From Dyadobacter sp. NIV53 (GTDB lineage: Bacteria > Bacteroidota > Bacteroidia > Cytophagales > Spirosomataceae), in NCBI RefSeq assembly GCF_019711195.1, contig NZ_CP081299.1:2790001-2854000 (forward strand): a DNA stretch of 64,000 nucleotides, written 5' to 3'. The position numbers and the translations under genes are program-made. This document shows positions 36,427 through 45,533 of the stretch, piece by piece. The notes beneath the pieces were generated by a model that did not search any database, was not told the DNA's origin, and saw only the letters and a program-made list of their open reading frames with translations. How positions within the stretch are numbered: the first letter of the stretch is position 1; each line of letters opens with the position of its first letter.

Positions 36427-37146
36427 ATGCCCCAACCAAAATACAAACGTATTCTTCTCAAACTCAGTGGAGAAGCACTCAACGGAGGAGATAAAGGACA
36501 GGTTATCGATTTTAACATTCTCGATAATTACGCCAAAGAAATTAAAAAAATTGCAGAAGTAGGTGTTCAGATCGCCATTGTGATTGGCGGTGGAAATATA
36601 TTCAGAGGAGCTTCTGTTGAAAAATCAGGAATCGACAGAGTACAGGGCGACCACATGGGAATGCTTGCAACTGTAATCAACGGTATGGCAATCCAGAGTT
36701 CTTTGGAAAAGCACAATATGAATACCCGCCTGATGTCGGCAATTAAAATGGAGCAGGTTTGTGAGCCTTTGATTCGTCGCAGGGCGGTTCGTCACCTGGA
36801 AAAGGGCCGTGTCGTGATTTTTGGAGCCGGAACCGGTAATCCTTATTTCACAACTGATACTACGGCAGGTTTGCGTGCTATCGAATCGGAATCTGAAGTG
36901 GTATTAAAAGGTACGCGGGTTGACGGTGTTTACACTGCTGACCCTGAAAAAGACCCCCTTGCTACAAAATATAAAAGCCTGACTTTTGATGAAGCATTGT
37001 CCAAGAATTTAAAAATCATGGATTTAACTGCTTTCACACTTTGTAAAGAAAATAATGTCCCGATTATTGTGTTTGATATGAATAAACCTGGTAATCTATT
37101 TGACCTGGTAATGGGAGAAGAAGTAGGGACAATGATATCGAATTAA
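36427..37146 (+). CDS. pyrH: UMP kinase
   Basis: 239 aa. Amino-acid kinase fold with KRILLKLSGEAL at the start, IAIVIGGGNIFRG, DHMGMLATVINGMAIQ, and GTGNPYFTTDTTAGLRA, all diagnostic of bacterial PyrH. It phosphorylates UMP to UDP with ATP and is allosterically controlled. frr follows 28 nt downstream, the classic pyrH-frr pairing. Confidence 0.98.
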   Translation: MPQPKYKRILLKLSGEALNGGDKGQVIDFNILDNYAKEIKKIAEVGVQIAIVIGGGNIFRGASVEKSGIDRVQGDHMGMLATVINGMAIQSSLEKHNMNTRLMSAIKMEQVCEPLIRRRAVRHLEKGRVVIFGAGTGNPYFTTDTTAGLRAIESESEVVLKGTRVDGVYTADPEKDPLATKYKSLTFDEALSKNLKIMDLTAFTLCKENNVPIIVFDMNKPGNLFDLVMGEEVGTMISN

Positions 37147-37174
37147 TAGAAATAAAAATATCTTACATTAAATC

Positions 37175-37733
37175 ATGGAAGAAATAGAATTATATCTGGA
37201 GGACGCCAAGGATACTATGGAAGGCGCAATTAAACACCTTATTATAGAATTGGGCAAAATTCGTGCTGGTAAAGCATCAGCTCAAATGCTTGAAGGTCTC
37301 CAGGTGGATTATTACGGCTCAATGACACCGATTCAAAACATCGCGACTATCAACACTCCTGATGCCAGGACAATTGCTATTAAGCCTTTTGAAAAAAATT
37401 ATTAATAATATTGAGAAAGCGATCCGTAACGGGAACCTCGGATTTGCGCCATCCAATGATGGAGAAATGATCCGGATTTCGGTACCGCCACTCAATGAAG
37501 AACGTCGTCGCGAATTAGCAAAACGCGCAAAAAATGAAATTGAAACGGCTAAAATAAATATCCGTAATATTCGTCAGGATACGAATAACTCGCTAAGAAA
37601 GCTTACCAAAGAAGGTGTTGCAGAAGACCTGGTAAAAGTTAGCGAAGACCGTGTTCAGAAATTAACGGATGGTTTTGTTTCGAAAGTAGAGCAGATTTAT
37701 AATGCCAAGGAAAAAGAAATTATGGAGGTTTAA
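37175..37733 (+). CDS. frr: Ribosome recycling factor, frameshifted as read
   Basis: The first part (HLIIELGKIRAGKASAQMLEGLQVDYYGSMTPIQNIATINTPDARTIAIKPFEK) and the second (INNIEKAIRNGNLGFAPSNDGEMIRISVPPLNEERRRELAKRAKNEIE...) together make a complete factor of about 186 aa. They lie in different frames, meeting in the A7 run at 37392-37398; nine A give PFEKKIINNIEKAI, which agrees with the usual spacing in the family. The protein separates ribosomal subunits after termination with EF-G and is essential in bacteria studied. All other residues look sound, so two missing A in the sequence are the likely explanation. Confidence 0.93.
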
Positions 37734-37791
37734 AAGCCCTCATATACATTGCCTTCTTGTTTGCGTTTTTATTTAATAAAATTTTAGATAT

Positions 37792-38040
37792 ATGGAAACA
37801 ACACTTCATTTGGAAACTACAGTTAGTATTAGTCATTTAGCTCAAATGATTAGAAAACAACTGCCAGCAAAAGATCGGTTGGCTTTGGCTACTATGCTTC
37901 AGGAAGACGATGATGAACTGACCAAGGAACAAATTCTGGATCAATTAAAGGAAGATTATATTGCTCTTCAGAAGGGAACATTAAAAACCAGGCCAGCATC
38001 TGATTTTTTAGCAGAGCTAAAGGATCAGGGTTATTTATGA
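37792..38040 (+). CDS. Probable antitoxin of a RelE-type pair
   Basis: 82 aa, cytoplasmic: VSISHLAQMIRKQLPAKDRLALATMLQEDDDELTKEQILDQLKEDYIALQKGTLKTRPASDFLAELKDQGYL. It has the size, acidity and two-part form (N-terminal helical half, C-terminal tail) of small antitoxins that precede RelE-like toxins in Bacteroidota. Its stop overlaps the start of the toxin frame (ATGA). Family not recognised beyond this; the call depends on the neighbour. Confidence 0.6.
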   Translation: METTLHLETTVSISHLAQMIRKQLPAKDRLALATMLQEDDDELTKEQILDQLKEDYIALQKGTLKTRPASDFLAELKDQGYL

Positions 38041-38362
38041 GTAAAGTAATTAATTCCAATAACTTTGAAAAGGAAGCAAAGAAAATGATCAAAAAATATC
38101 ATTCTTTGGCTTCTGAAATAGCAAGGCTAATTAAAACCTTTCAGAAAATCCAGTATTAGGAACTCCAATTGGAAAAGATTGCTACAAAATAAGATTAGCA
38201 ATAAAAAGTAAGGGACGAGGAAAAAGTGGTGGTGCAAGAGTCATTACGTGTGTTGTAGCATTACAGGAATCTGTTATTTTACTATCAATTTATGACAAAG
38301 CTAATCAGGATAATATTACTGATAAAGAATTAGAACAACTGCTGATGATTAAGCCATCATAA
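38037..38362 (+). CDS. RelE/ParE-like toxin, frameshifted as read
   Basis: Begins MSKVINSNNFEKEAKKMIKKYHSLASEIARLIK, then stops at 38157-38159 in frame. Adding one A to the A4 run at 38133-38136 gives NLSENPVLGTPIGKDCYKIRLAIKSKGRGKSGGARVITCVVALQESVILLSIYDK, a clear match to the RelE-like group with the SKGRGKSGGARVIT motif; total 108 aa. Such toxins cut mRNA on the ribosome. As read, no toxin would be made. Unlike the essential genes nearby, a real loss here would be tolerable, so this break could be genuine. The final codons lie inside a perfect inverted repeat. Confidence 0.75.
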
Positions 38363-38404
38363 AAAAGTCCCGCAAATGACGGGACTTTTTTATGATGGCT
38401 TAAT
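38348..38404. terminator. Perfect 25-bp inverted repeat, bidirectional terminator between the toxin and uxs genes
   Basis: Arms 38348-38372 and 38380-38404 are exact reverse complements around a 7-nt loop (CAAATGA). The core AAAAAAGTCCCG / CGGGACTTTTTT is a standard bidirectional terminator; the further 13 bp include the last codons and stop of the toxin gene. Confidence 0.9.
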
Positions 38405-38410
38405 ACTATT

Positions 38411-39406
38411 TTATTTCCCGGTAACACTAAAATCTTCGAAGCCGCGATGGTTGGATTCTTCATATAATCTTTCTTCCGGCAAGCTGCGGAAATAGTCATA
38501 TGTAATTTTCAATCCTTCTTCACGAGATACTTTCGGCTCCCAGCCTAATAGCTCTTTTGCCTTTGTAATGTCTGGCTGGCGTTGTTTCGGATCATCCTGG
38601 GGAAGATCTTTATATACAACTTTTTGATCCGTTCCGGTTAGTTTGATAATTTCCTCAGCAAAATCCTTGATCGTAATTTCAGATGGATTACCAATATTAA
38701 CAGGCAATTCATAATCACTCAGTAGCAAACGGTAAATACCTTCAACCAGGTCATCCACATAACAGAATGCGCGTGTCTGAGAACCATCTCCGAAAATCGT
38801 AATATCCTCACCTCGTAATGCTTGTCCGATGAATGCAGGAAGTACCCGGCCATCATTGAGGCGCATTCTTGGCCCGTATGTATTAAAGATACGTACAATA
38901 CGTGTTTCCAGGTTATGGTAACGATGGTATGCCATGGTGATTGCTTCCTGATACCGTTTTGCTTCGTCATAACAGCCGCGTGGGCCGATTGGATTGACAT
39001 GTCCCCAGTAATCCTCCGTTTGTGGATGAACCAATGGGTCTCCATATACCTCGGATGTAGATGCTATTATGAAACGTGCATTTTTTACGAGTGCAAGCCC
39101 AAGTAAATTATGTGTTCCCATTGCTCCTACTTTAAGCGTCTGAATCGGGATTTTCAGATAATCGATTGGACTGGCGGGAGATGCAAAGTGAAGGATATAA
39201 TCCAGTTCCCCCGGTAAATCTATAAATTTTGTAACATCGTGGTGAACAAACTCAAAATTTGGATTTGACAATAAATGGTCAATATTCCGCATATCACCGG
39301 TAATCAGATTATCCATCCCGATTACGTACATATTTTCTTTAAGGAATCGCTCACAAAGGTGCGACCCCAAAAAACCTGCTGCTCCGGTTATTAAAACACG
39401 TTTCAT
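38411..39406 (-). CDS. UDP-glucuronate decarboxylase (UDP-xylose synthase)
   Basis: 331 aa. Short-chain dehydrogenase fold with the NAD motif GAAGFLGSH (8-16), catalytic Ser/Thr in STSEVYGDP, Tyr146 and Lys150 in CYDEAKR, and RIFNTYGPRM; residues HVNPIGPRG are typical of Uxs. It oxidises UDP-glucuronate at C4, decarboxylates it and reduces it to UDP-xylose. The gene for UDP-glucose dehydrogenase, which supplies the substrate, lies 41 nt upstream, so the two form a UDP-xylose operon. Confidence 0.95.
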   Translation of the reverse strand: MKRVLITGAAGFLGSHLCERFLKENMYVIGMDNLITGDMRNIDHLLSNPNFEFVHHDVTKFIDLPGELDYILHFASPASPIDYLKIPIQTLKVGAMGTHNLLGLALVKNARFIIASTSEVYGDPLVHPQTEDYWGHVNPIGPRGCYDEAKRYQEAITMAYHRYHNLETRIVRIFNTYGPRMRLNDGRVLPAFIGQALRGEDITIFGDGSQTRAFCYVDDLVEGIYRLLLSDYELPVNIGNPSEITIKDFAEEIIKLTGTDQKVVYKDLPQDDPKQRQPDITKAKELLGWEPKVSREEGLKITYDYFRSLPEERLYEESNHRGFEDFSVTGK

Positions 39407-39447
39407 TAAAAATGAGATGATTAGGATAAAAAATATTTAATAATTGA

Positions 39448-40764
39448 TCACGCAGGTACTACTCTTTCTCTCCCAATACTGAAATAAGTATAACCAATTT
39501 CACGCATCTGTTCAAGCTCATAAAGATTTCTACCGTCAAAAATCACTTTATTTTTGAGCAGTTTACTCATTTTTTCAAATTCTGGTGTACGGAATTGCGG
39601 CCACTCTGTAAATATCATTAACGCATCAGCATCATCCAAAGCGGCATAAGGTGTATGACAAAAAGTTATCTTATCACCCATGATCTTTTTAACGTTGTCC
39701 ATTGCCTCAGGATCATAAACAGTAATGTTTGCACCTGCTTCAAGCAATGCTTCAATATTTTCCAGTGCCGGAGCCTCACGGATATCATCAGTATATGGTT
39801 TAAAAGCCAAACCCCATACTGCAATCGTTTTACCTTTCAGATCACCGCTGAAATAACTGTTCACCATTGGCAACAGTTTTTTCTTCTGGTCGTCATTTAC
39901 TTCCATCACTGATTTCAAAATCCTGAAATCATAATTGAAATCTTTGGAAGTTTTGGCCAAAGCCTGCACATCCTTTGGAAAACAGCTTCCGCCATAGCCA
40001 ATACCTGCGAAAAGAAACCGTTTACCAATTCTGCTGTCCGTACCAATACCGCGGCGAATGTCGTCCACATTAGCACCTACTTTTTCACATAGGTTTGCTA
40101 TTTCATTCATAAAGGTAATTTTCATTGCCAGAAATGAATTAGCTGCATATTTGGTCATTTCAGCCGAACGTTCATCCATAAAAATAACCGGATTACCTTG
40201 CCGGACCAACGGTGCGTACAATTTCTCCATTACCTTTTTCGCCTTCTCAGAAGTAGTTCCAACCACAACGCGATCCGGTTTCATAAAATCTTCAACCGCA
40301 ACACCTTCACGTAAAAATTCAGGATTAGAAACTACATCAAACTCAACTTTCGCATTTTTAGCAATAGCTGCTGTAACCCTTTCGGCAGTACCAACGGGAA
40401 CAGTACTTTTATCAATTATCACCGCATAATGATCCAAAATTAACCCCAAATCATCCGCAACTTTTAATATGTATTTCAGATCCGCAGAACCATCTTCGCC
40501 CGGAGGTGTCGGAAGTGCCAGGAATATTACCTGTGCATCTTTGATACCTTCACTTAGGTCAGTCGTGAATTGCAAACGCCCTTCTGCTACGTTACGATCA
40601 AATAAAACATCGAGCCCCGGCTCGTAAATCGGTATCTCCCCTTTTTGAAGACGTTCAACTTTTTTAACATCAATATCAACACAAGTTACCTGGTTACCTG
40701 TTTCGGCAAAACAAGTTCCTGTAACCAAGCCAACATATCCTGTACCTACAACGGCAATTTTCAT
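39448..40764 (-). CDS. ugd: UDP-glucose 6-dehydrogenase
   Basis: 438 aa. NAD motif GTGYVGLVTG at the start, STVPVGTA, NPEFLREGVAVEDFMKPDRVV, the catalytic Cys at about 261 in GYGGSCFPKDVQAL and the C-terminal UDP-binding part KPYTDDIREAP. It oxidises UDP-glucose to UDP-glucuronate with two NAD. First gene of the operon with uxs, feeding xylose or glucuronate into surface polysaccharide. Confidence 0.96.
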   Translation of the reverse strand: MKIAVVGTGYVGLVTGTCFAETGNQVTCVDIDVKKVERLQKGEIPIYEPGLDVLFDRNVAEGRLQFTTDLSEGIKDAQVIFLALPTPPGEDGSADLKYILKVADDLGLILDHYAVIIDKSTVPVGTAERVTAAIAKNAKVEFDVVSNPEFLREGVAVEDFMKPDRVVVGTTSEKAKKVMEKLYAPLVRQGNPVIFMDERSAEMTKYAANSFLAMKITFMNEIANLCEKVGANVDDIRRGIGTDSRIGKRFLFAGIGYGGSCFPKDVQALAKTSKDFNYDFRILKSVMEVNDDQKKKLLPMVNSYFSGDLKGKTIAVWGLAFKPYTDDIREAPALENIEALLEAGANITVYDPEAMDNVKKIMGDKITFCHTPYAALDDADALMIFTEWPQFRTPEFEKMSKLLKNKVIFDGRNLYELEQMREIGYTYFSIGRERVVPA

Positions 40765-40973
40765 AAAGTGTAATTATAATTGTATAGCTGCAATGAAATA
40801 ATTTTAACAAGAATAAAATTGTACTAAACCAAGTAGCACAAACTAATTTATAGGCAAAAGTAATTTTTTTAAATGAATCATTCTGCCTCAATTTCACATT
40901 TGTTCGTTATGACTAAATGAAATCTACATATTTCTTCTTATTATTGAATAATTCTAACTTATCATCAACATAT

Positions 40974-42140
40974 ATGGAAACTAAAAGAAAAAAATATTAC
41001 AGAGACTCAACGCAATGAAACATGCAATCTTATACGTGAAACCGTTCATAATTTTGCTGATATCCATATAAAGCCTTTTGTCAGAAAATGGGACGAGGAA
41101 CAGTATTTCCCAACAGACATTTTCCATAAACTTGGCGAACTGGGTTTGATGGGAATGCTCGTTCCTGAAGAATATGGTGGTTCGGGCCTGGGTTACCGGG
41201 AATACGTAACCGCCATTATAGCATTATCTAAAACAGATCCTTCGATTGGCCTATCCATGGCAGCTCATAATTCACTGTGCACCAATCATATTGCAATGTT
41301 TGGAAATTCCGATCAGAAAAAAAATACCTACCTAAGCTTGCTGCCGGGGAATGGATAGGTGCGTGGGGATTAACAGAGCCTAATACCGGATCGGATGCGG
41401 GTAACATGCAAACTGTGGCGATCAAAGATGGTGACGCCTGGATTCTTAACGGATCGAAAAACTTTATAACAAACGGCAAAAGCGGAGATGTTACTGTTGT
41501 CATTACAAGAACAGGACAACCCGGCGACAAACATGGTGCAACGGCATTCATTGTAGAGCGGGGTACTGCCGGATTTACTTCCGGCAAAAAAGAAGATAAA
41601 CTGGGTATGAGGGCATCAGAAACGGTAGAACTTGTATTCCAGGATTGTCGAATTTCCGACAGCCAGCGATTAGGAGAAATTGGAGATGGTTTTATCCAGT
41701 CTTTAAAAGTTCTGGACGGAGGAAGGATCTCGATTGCAGCGCTGGGAGTTGGTACTGCGCAAGGTGCTTATGAAGCCGCTTTGGCCTATTCCAAACAACG
41801 GAAGCAATTCGGAAAATCCATATCCGGATTTCAGGGAATACAGTTTAAGCTCGCAGATATGTACACAGATATCCAGGCATCTTCCTTACTTACTTTTCAT
41901 GCCGCTGAATTAAAAGACCAGGGCAAAAAGGTCACTTTGCCAAGCGCAGTTGCCAAGTATCATTCGTCCGAAACAGCAGTGAGAGTTGCCAACGATGCAG
42001 TACAGATTTTTGGCGGATATGGATTTACAAAAGATTATCCGGTCGAAAAATTTTATCGTGACAGTAAACTTTGTACCATCGGAGAAGGCACCAGCGAGAT
42101 CCAGAAGATGGTTATTTCTAAGGAAATTTTAGCAGATTAA
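40974..42140 (+). CDS. Acyl-CoA dehydrogenase, two frameshifts as read
   Basis: Three stretches in different frames give a full acyl-CoA dehydrogenase (about 388 aa): NITETQRNETCNLIRETVHNF...PEEYGGSGLGYREYVTAI, then PKLAAGEWIGAWGLTEPNTGSDAGNMQT with FAD/substrate residues, and the end with RKQFGKSISGFQGIQFKLADM and IFGGYGFTKDYPVEKFYRDSKLCTIGEGTSEIQ. The breaks are in an A7 run at 40988-40994 (just after the start) and an A8 run at 41317-41324, where nine A give DQKKKYLPKLA. The enzyme introduces the alpha-beta double bond in fatty acyl-CoA or branched acyl-CoA oxidation, passing electrons to ETF. Two homopolymer breaks in one well-kept gene point to sequence errors. It starts divergently from ugd. 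Confidence 0.88.
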
Positions 42141-42264
42141 CACCTCCATTACCATTCATCACCATTATGTACCGATGGGCAATATTCCTGCTCGCTGGTA
42201 CTACATGTATAGGAACTTAGTGAGCAGAAGGTTATTTTCGCATAACACCTAACCCTCACTGACC

Positions 42265-43176
42265 ATGACTCCCTTAATCGTCCTGCTCGTTTTAGTGGTA
42301 CTATCCATCCTGATGACTGTAAAAGTTGTACCCCAGCAAACGGGGTATATTTTAGAGAGACTGGGCAAGTTTTATACTGTACTACAGCCGGGGATAAATT
42401 TCATCATTCCTTTTTTTGACCGGATTGCCTATAAGTATACGCTGAAAGAAAAAGCTGTGGACATTCCTGAACAAATCTGTATCACACGTGATAATGTGCA
42501 GGTACGCATGGATGGTGTTATTTTCATTCAGGTGATTGACCCTAAAAAAGCAGCATACGGAATTACAGATTACACTTTTGCCGTGACCCAGCTTGCACAA
42601 ACTACCATGCGTAGTGAAATAGGCAAACTGGACCTGGACAAAACATTTGAAGAACGTATGACAATCAATCGTGCTGTGGTTGAAAGTATTGACGAAGCTG
42701 CTATTGGCTGGGGAGTAAAAGTGCTTCGTTACGAGATCAAAAATATTACGCCTCCGCAAAGTGTTCTGAATGCAATGGAAAAACAAATGCAGGCCGAACG
42801 TGAAAGAAGGGCAGTAATTTTACAGTCAGACGGAGAAAAGCAGGCCGCAATAAATGTTGCTGAAGGTCAGAAACAAAAAGCGGTTCTGGAGTCAGAAGGT
42901 ATTCGTTTGCGCCAGATCAATGAAGCAGAAGGTGAGGCAGCAGCATTAAAATCGGTGGCAGCAGCAACCGCAGAAAGTATAAAAATGGTAGCAGAAGCTA
43001 TCCAGAATAATGGCGGTGTAGAAGCTGTACAACTGAAAGTGGCAGAACAATATATACAGCAGTTTGGAAAACTGGCCAAAGAAGGCAACACATTAATTCT
43101 TCCTGCAAATCTCGCTGATATGGGATCTTTAATCGCCTCCGCACTTACTGTTGTTAAATCCTCAGAAAAGAAATAA
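42265..43176 (+). CDS. SPFH/band 7 membrane protein (QmcA-like)
   Basis: 303 aa. An N-terminal membrane anchor (LIVLLVLVVLSILMTVKVVPQQ) is followed by the band 7 domain: GYILERLGKFYTVLQPGINFIIPFFDRIAYKYTLKEKAVDIPEQICITRDNVQVRMDGVIFIQVIDP, then a helical Ala/Glu-rich region (QAERERRAVILQSDGEKQAAI) that drives oligomer formation. The NfeD partner gene begins 2 nt after its stop. Together they act in membrane organisation or control of membrane proteases; the precise role is not known. Confidence 0.93.
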   Translation: MTPLIVLLVLVVLSILMTVKVVPQQTGYILERLGKFYTVLQPGINFIIPFFDRIAYKYTLKEKAVDIPEQICITRDNVQVRMDGVIFIQVIDPKKAAYGITDYTFAVTQLAQTTMRSEIGKLDLDKTFEERMTINRAVVESIDEAAIGWGVKVLRYEIKNITPPQSVLNAMEKQMQAERERRAVILQSDGEKQAAINVAEGQKQKAVLESEGIRLRQINEAEGEAAALKSVAAATAESIKMVAEAIQNNGGVEAVQLKVAEQYIQQFGKLAKEGNTLILPANLADMGSLIASALTVVKSSEKK

Positions 43177-43177
43177 C

Positions 43178-43615
43178 ATGGATTTATCGCTTCCCCAAAT
43201 ATGGCTTATTGTTGGAATGATCATGCTCCTGGCAGAGCTCATAAGTGTGATGCTGGTATTCGTATTCTTTGCCATCGGGGCCTTATTTACGGCATTATTA
43301 GCAGGTCTTGGTATTCTGTCGAGCCCAGAAAACCAGTTAATTGCATTTTCCGTTATTTCTCTTTTATCAATGCTCTTCTTGAGAAAGCATGCAAAACAAT
43401 TATTGGAAAAACGGGGCAAACAGCATGAATACAATGAGTTCGTAGGTGAAACAGCATTGGTAATCAGAGATATACCGGTAAATGGTGAAGGCAGGATATA
43501 TTATCGCGGAGCAGAATGGAAAGCGGTTTCGTTTAGTAATATTTTCATTGCAGCGGGAAGTAAAGTGGTTATCATGAGAACCAACGGAATTGTTTTGGTA
43601 GTTGAGGAATCCTGA
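43178..43615 (+). CDS. NfeD-like membrane protein
   Basis: About 145 aa from MDLSLPQIW, the ATG directly after the SPFH stop; an in-frame Met nine codons earlier lies inside that gene. Hydrophobic segments at ~7-60, then a C-terminal OB-fold domain (NEFVGETALVIRDIPVNGEGRIYYRGAEWKAVS) typical of short NfeD1b proteins. Works with the upstream SPFH protein, an arrangement kept widely in bacteria. Confidence 0.92.
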   Translation: MDLSLPQIWLIVGMIMLLAELISVMLVFVFFAIGALFTALLAGLGILSSPENQLIAFSVISLLSMLFLRKHAKQLLEKRGKQHEYNEFVGETALVIRDIPVNGEGRIYYRGAEWKAVSFSNIFIAAGSKVVIMRTNGIVLVVEES

Positions 43616-43780
43616 TTTTCAGATGCATAAAGTTGTTTGTAGTAGCGTAATTGTTGTTGCATCCTTAAAGGATTTCCGTTCTTTTTTCAAGTCTGTCTAC
43701 TACCTGTATTGCATCGCTACGCGATTGAAAAGAAAAAACCATATTCAACACTTGAATGCCTTTAGGCATGTAACAAAAAA

Positions 43781-43812
43781 ATTGGCGCGCAAGAAATTCC
43801 CTGCACACCAAT
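43781..43812 (-). terminator. Rho-independent terminator after the first pafA gene
   Basis: On the minus strand ATTGGTGTGCA pairs with TGCGCGCCAAT (11 pairs including two G-U) around a 10-nt loop, followed by seven T; 19 nt after the gene end at 43832. Confidence 0.85.
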
Positions 43813-43831
43813 CTCATATTTCACTATAAAC

Positions 43832-45487
43832 TTACTTCTTCAATGCATCTTCAACCGCATTCCCAATATTACCGCTTCCCGGCAAAATATGAAGTAATGC
43901 AGCAATAGTTGGCGCTATATCAGAAACAGACGTTCTTTTTAAAGTTTCTCCTTTATTAATTCCCCATCCAAACAAAACAAACGGAACCTGGGTATCATAG
44001 TTGTATGGCGTACCATGCGAAGTTCCGGTAGAAGTACCATAAAACCATCCTGGCTGGGTAATAATCTGAATATCCCCGCTACGTTTTGGGTTCACATTGT
44101 TTTTATAAAGTTCAAGCTGGTAGGTATTAAAGGGCGCCTTACCCATATCCGTAAGATTCAGAATATCAGCTACTCCGGGAATTTTTATTAATTCTCCACG
44201 AAGTACTTTTGTTACATCTTCAACGGTTATTTTTTTCTCTTTTAACAAAGAATGATTTAAATACAGCTGATTATTCTCTCCGCTAAGCACAAATAAACCT
44301 TTTCCAAATTCTTCGAAAAGAACATCTTTTACGGTAGCATTAACGACTTTTCTATCTACCAAACCAGATGGAAGTTTATGCTCTGCAGCAAATCCCGGCA
44401 CGTCTACCACCCCATGATCGGCAGTCAGAAAAACGGTGTATTCTCCTTTACCAACCCAACCATCCAGGAAACCAAATAAATCTGCAAACTCACGGTCAAG
44501 ACGTAAATAATCATCCTGCTGTTCCATTGAATTAGGCCCTGCCCTGTGTCCTATATAATCCGGTGAGGAAAAACTGATTGCTAAAAAATCCGTTTCCTTC
44601 CCTTTACCCAAATTTTCTCCTTTTACAGCTTCGATCGCTATTTCCTTTGTAATTGTATTACCCCAGGGCGTATTAGCAATTATTCCAAATGCGTCCCCAG
44701 CCAATCCTGCCAGCTCATAAGGAAATACAGGTTTGGCTGCACCCGGTAACTTTCCTTCCCAAGCTACATCGTCTGGCGAACTTTGCGTATACTGATTGGC
44801 AGGTAACAGCAATTGCCATCCTTTTTTCAGATACTCCGAAGGCATTTTTTTGGCATTATAATCTTTTGCCCATTGCGGCAGGTCGTTCATGTAATATGTA
44901 CTTGTTACCCAGTTTCCTGTTTTAGAGTCAAACCAAAATGAACCGTTGGATGTGTGACCACCAGGTAAAACTGAACCTCTGTCTTTTATGGCAACAGCAA
45001 TTGTTTTAGATCGGAAATTGGTTGCAATACGTAGTTGGTCTGTTACTGTGCTGGTGAGCAAATTCCGGGGTGACATTTTTCCAACACTTGTGTTATTACT
45101 TCCCACTGTTGCAACCGTGCTGTCTTCAACGCAATAAACACTTTGTTTGGCAATATTATCAAACCATTCATTTCCTACAATTCCATTAATTGCCGGAACT
45201 GAACCCGTGTAAACGGATGCATGTCCTGCTGCTGTTACTGTGAGGGCATAACTGTAATGATTATTGCGGCAATTAAATCCTTCGTTCATCATACGTTTAA
45301 AACCGCCCTCTGCATACTGATCGTAATACCGGTACAAATAATCATAACGCATTTGATCCACCACAATGCCGACCACAAGTTTTGGACGTGCTAATGATGC
45401 GGGTCTTAAAGTAGCTTTTTTGGGGGACTGGGCATTCGCTGAGCAGATTATAAAAATGCTCAATACAAAAAGAATTATTTTTTTCAC
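43832..45487 (-). CDS. pafA: PafA-type alkaline phosphatase (copy 1)
   Basis: 551 aa with a signal peptide (to CSANAQ, about 20). Active-site residues follow the Elizabethkingia PafA set with a constant offset of +6: nucleophile Thr85 (TVTAAGH), Asn106 (GIVGNEWFD), Lys168 and Arg170 (AIKDRGS). Metal ligands appear as VVDQMRYD, SSPDYIGHRAG, LTADHG and SHGTPYNYD. It is a periplasmic phosphate monoesterase that releases phosphate from many organic substrates and, in the related enzyme, is not inhibited by phosphate. It lies 46 nt downstream of a paralogue of the same size. The frame is intact. Confidence 0.9.
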   Translation of the reverse strand: MKKIILFVLSIFIICSANAQSPKKATLRPASLARPKLVVGIVVDQMRYDYLYRYYDQYAEGGFKRMMNEGFNCRNNHYSYALTVTAAGHASVYTGSVPAINGIVGNEWFDNIAKQSVYCVEDSTVATVGSNNTSVGKMSPRNLLTSTVTDQLRIATNFRSKTIAVAIKDRGSVLPGGHTSNGSFWFDSKTGNWVTSTYYMNDLPQWAKDYNAKKMPSEYLKKGWQLLLPANQYTQSSPDDVAWEGKLPGAAKPVFPYELAGLAGDAFGIIANTPWGNTITKEIAIEAVKGENLGKGKETDFLAISFSSPDYIGHRAGPNSMEQQDDYLRLDREFADLFGFLDGWVGKGEYTVFLTADHGVVDVPGFAAEHKLPSGLVDRKVVNATVKDVLFEEFGKGLFVLSGENNQLYLNHSLLKEKKITVEDVTKVLRGELIKIPGVADILNLTDMGKAPFNTYQLELYKNNVNPKRSGDIQIITQPGWFYGTSTGTSHGTPYNYDTQVPFVLFGWGINKGETLKRTSVSDIAPTIAALLHILPGSGNIGNAVEDALKK

Positions 45488-45533
45488 GTTTAGGAATTTG
45501 ATTTAAACAAAATAAACCGATGTGGTTTACAAT

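Noticed and set aside
43602..43829. A 75-codon open frame after the nfeD gene
   Set aside because: Begins inside nfeD, has no family resemblance and runs through the terminator of the convergent pafA gene.
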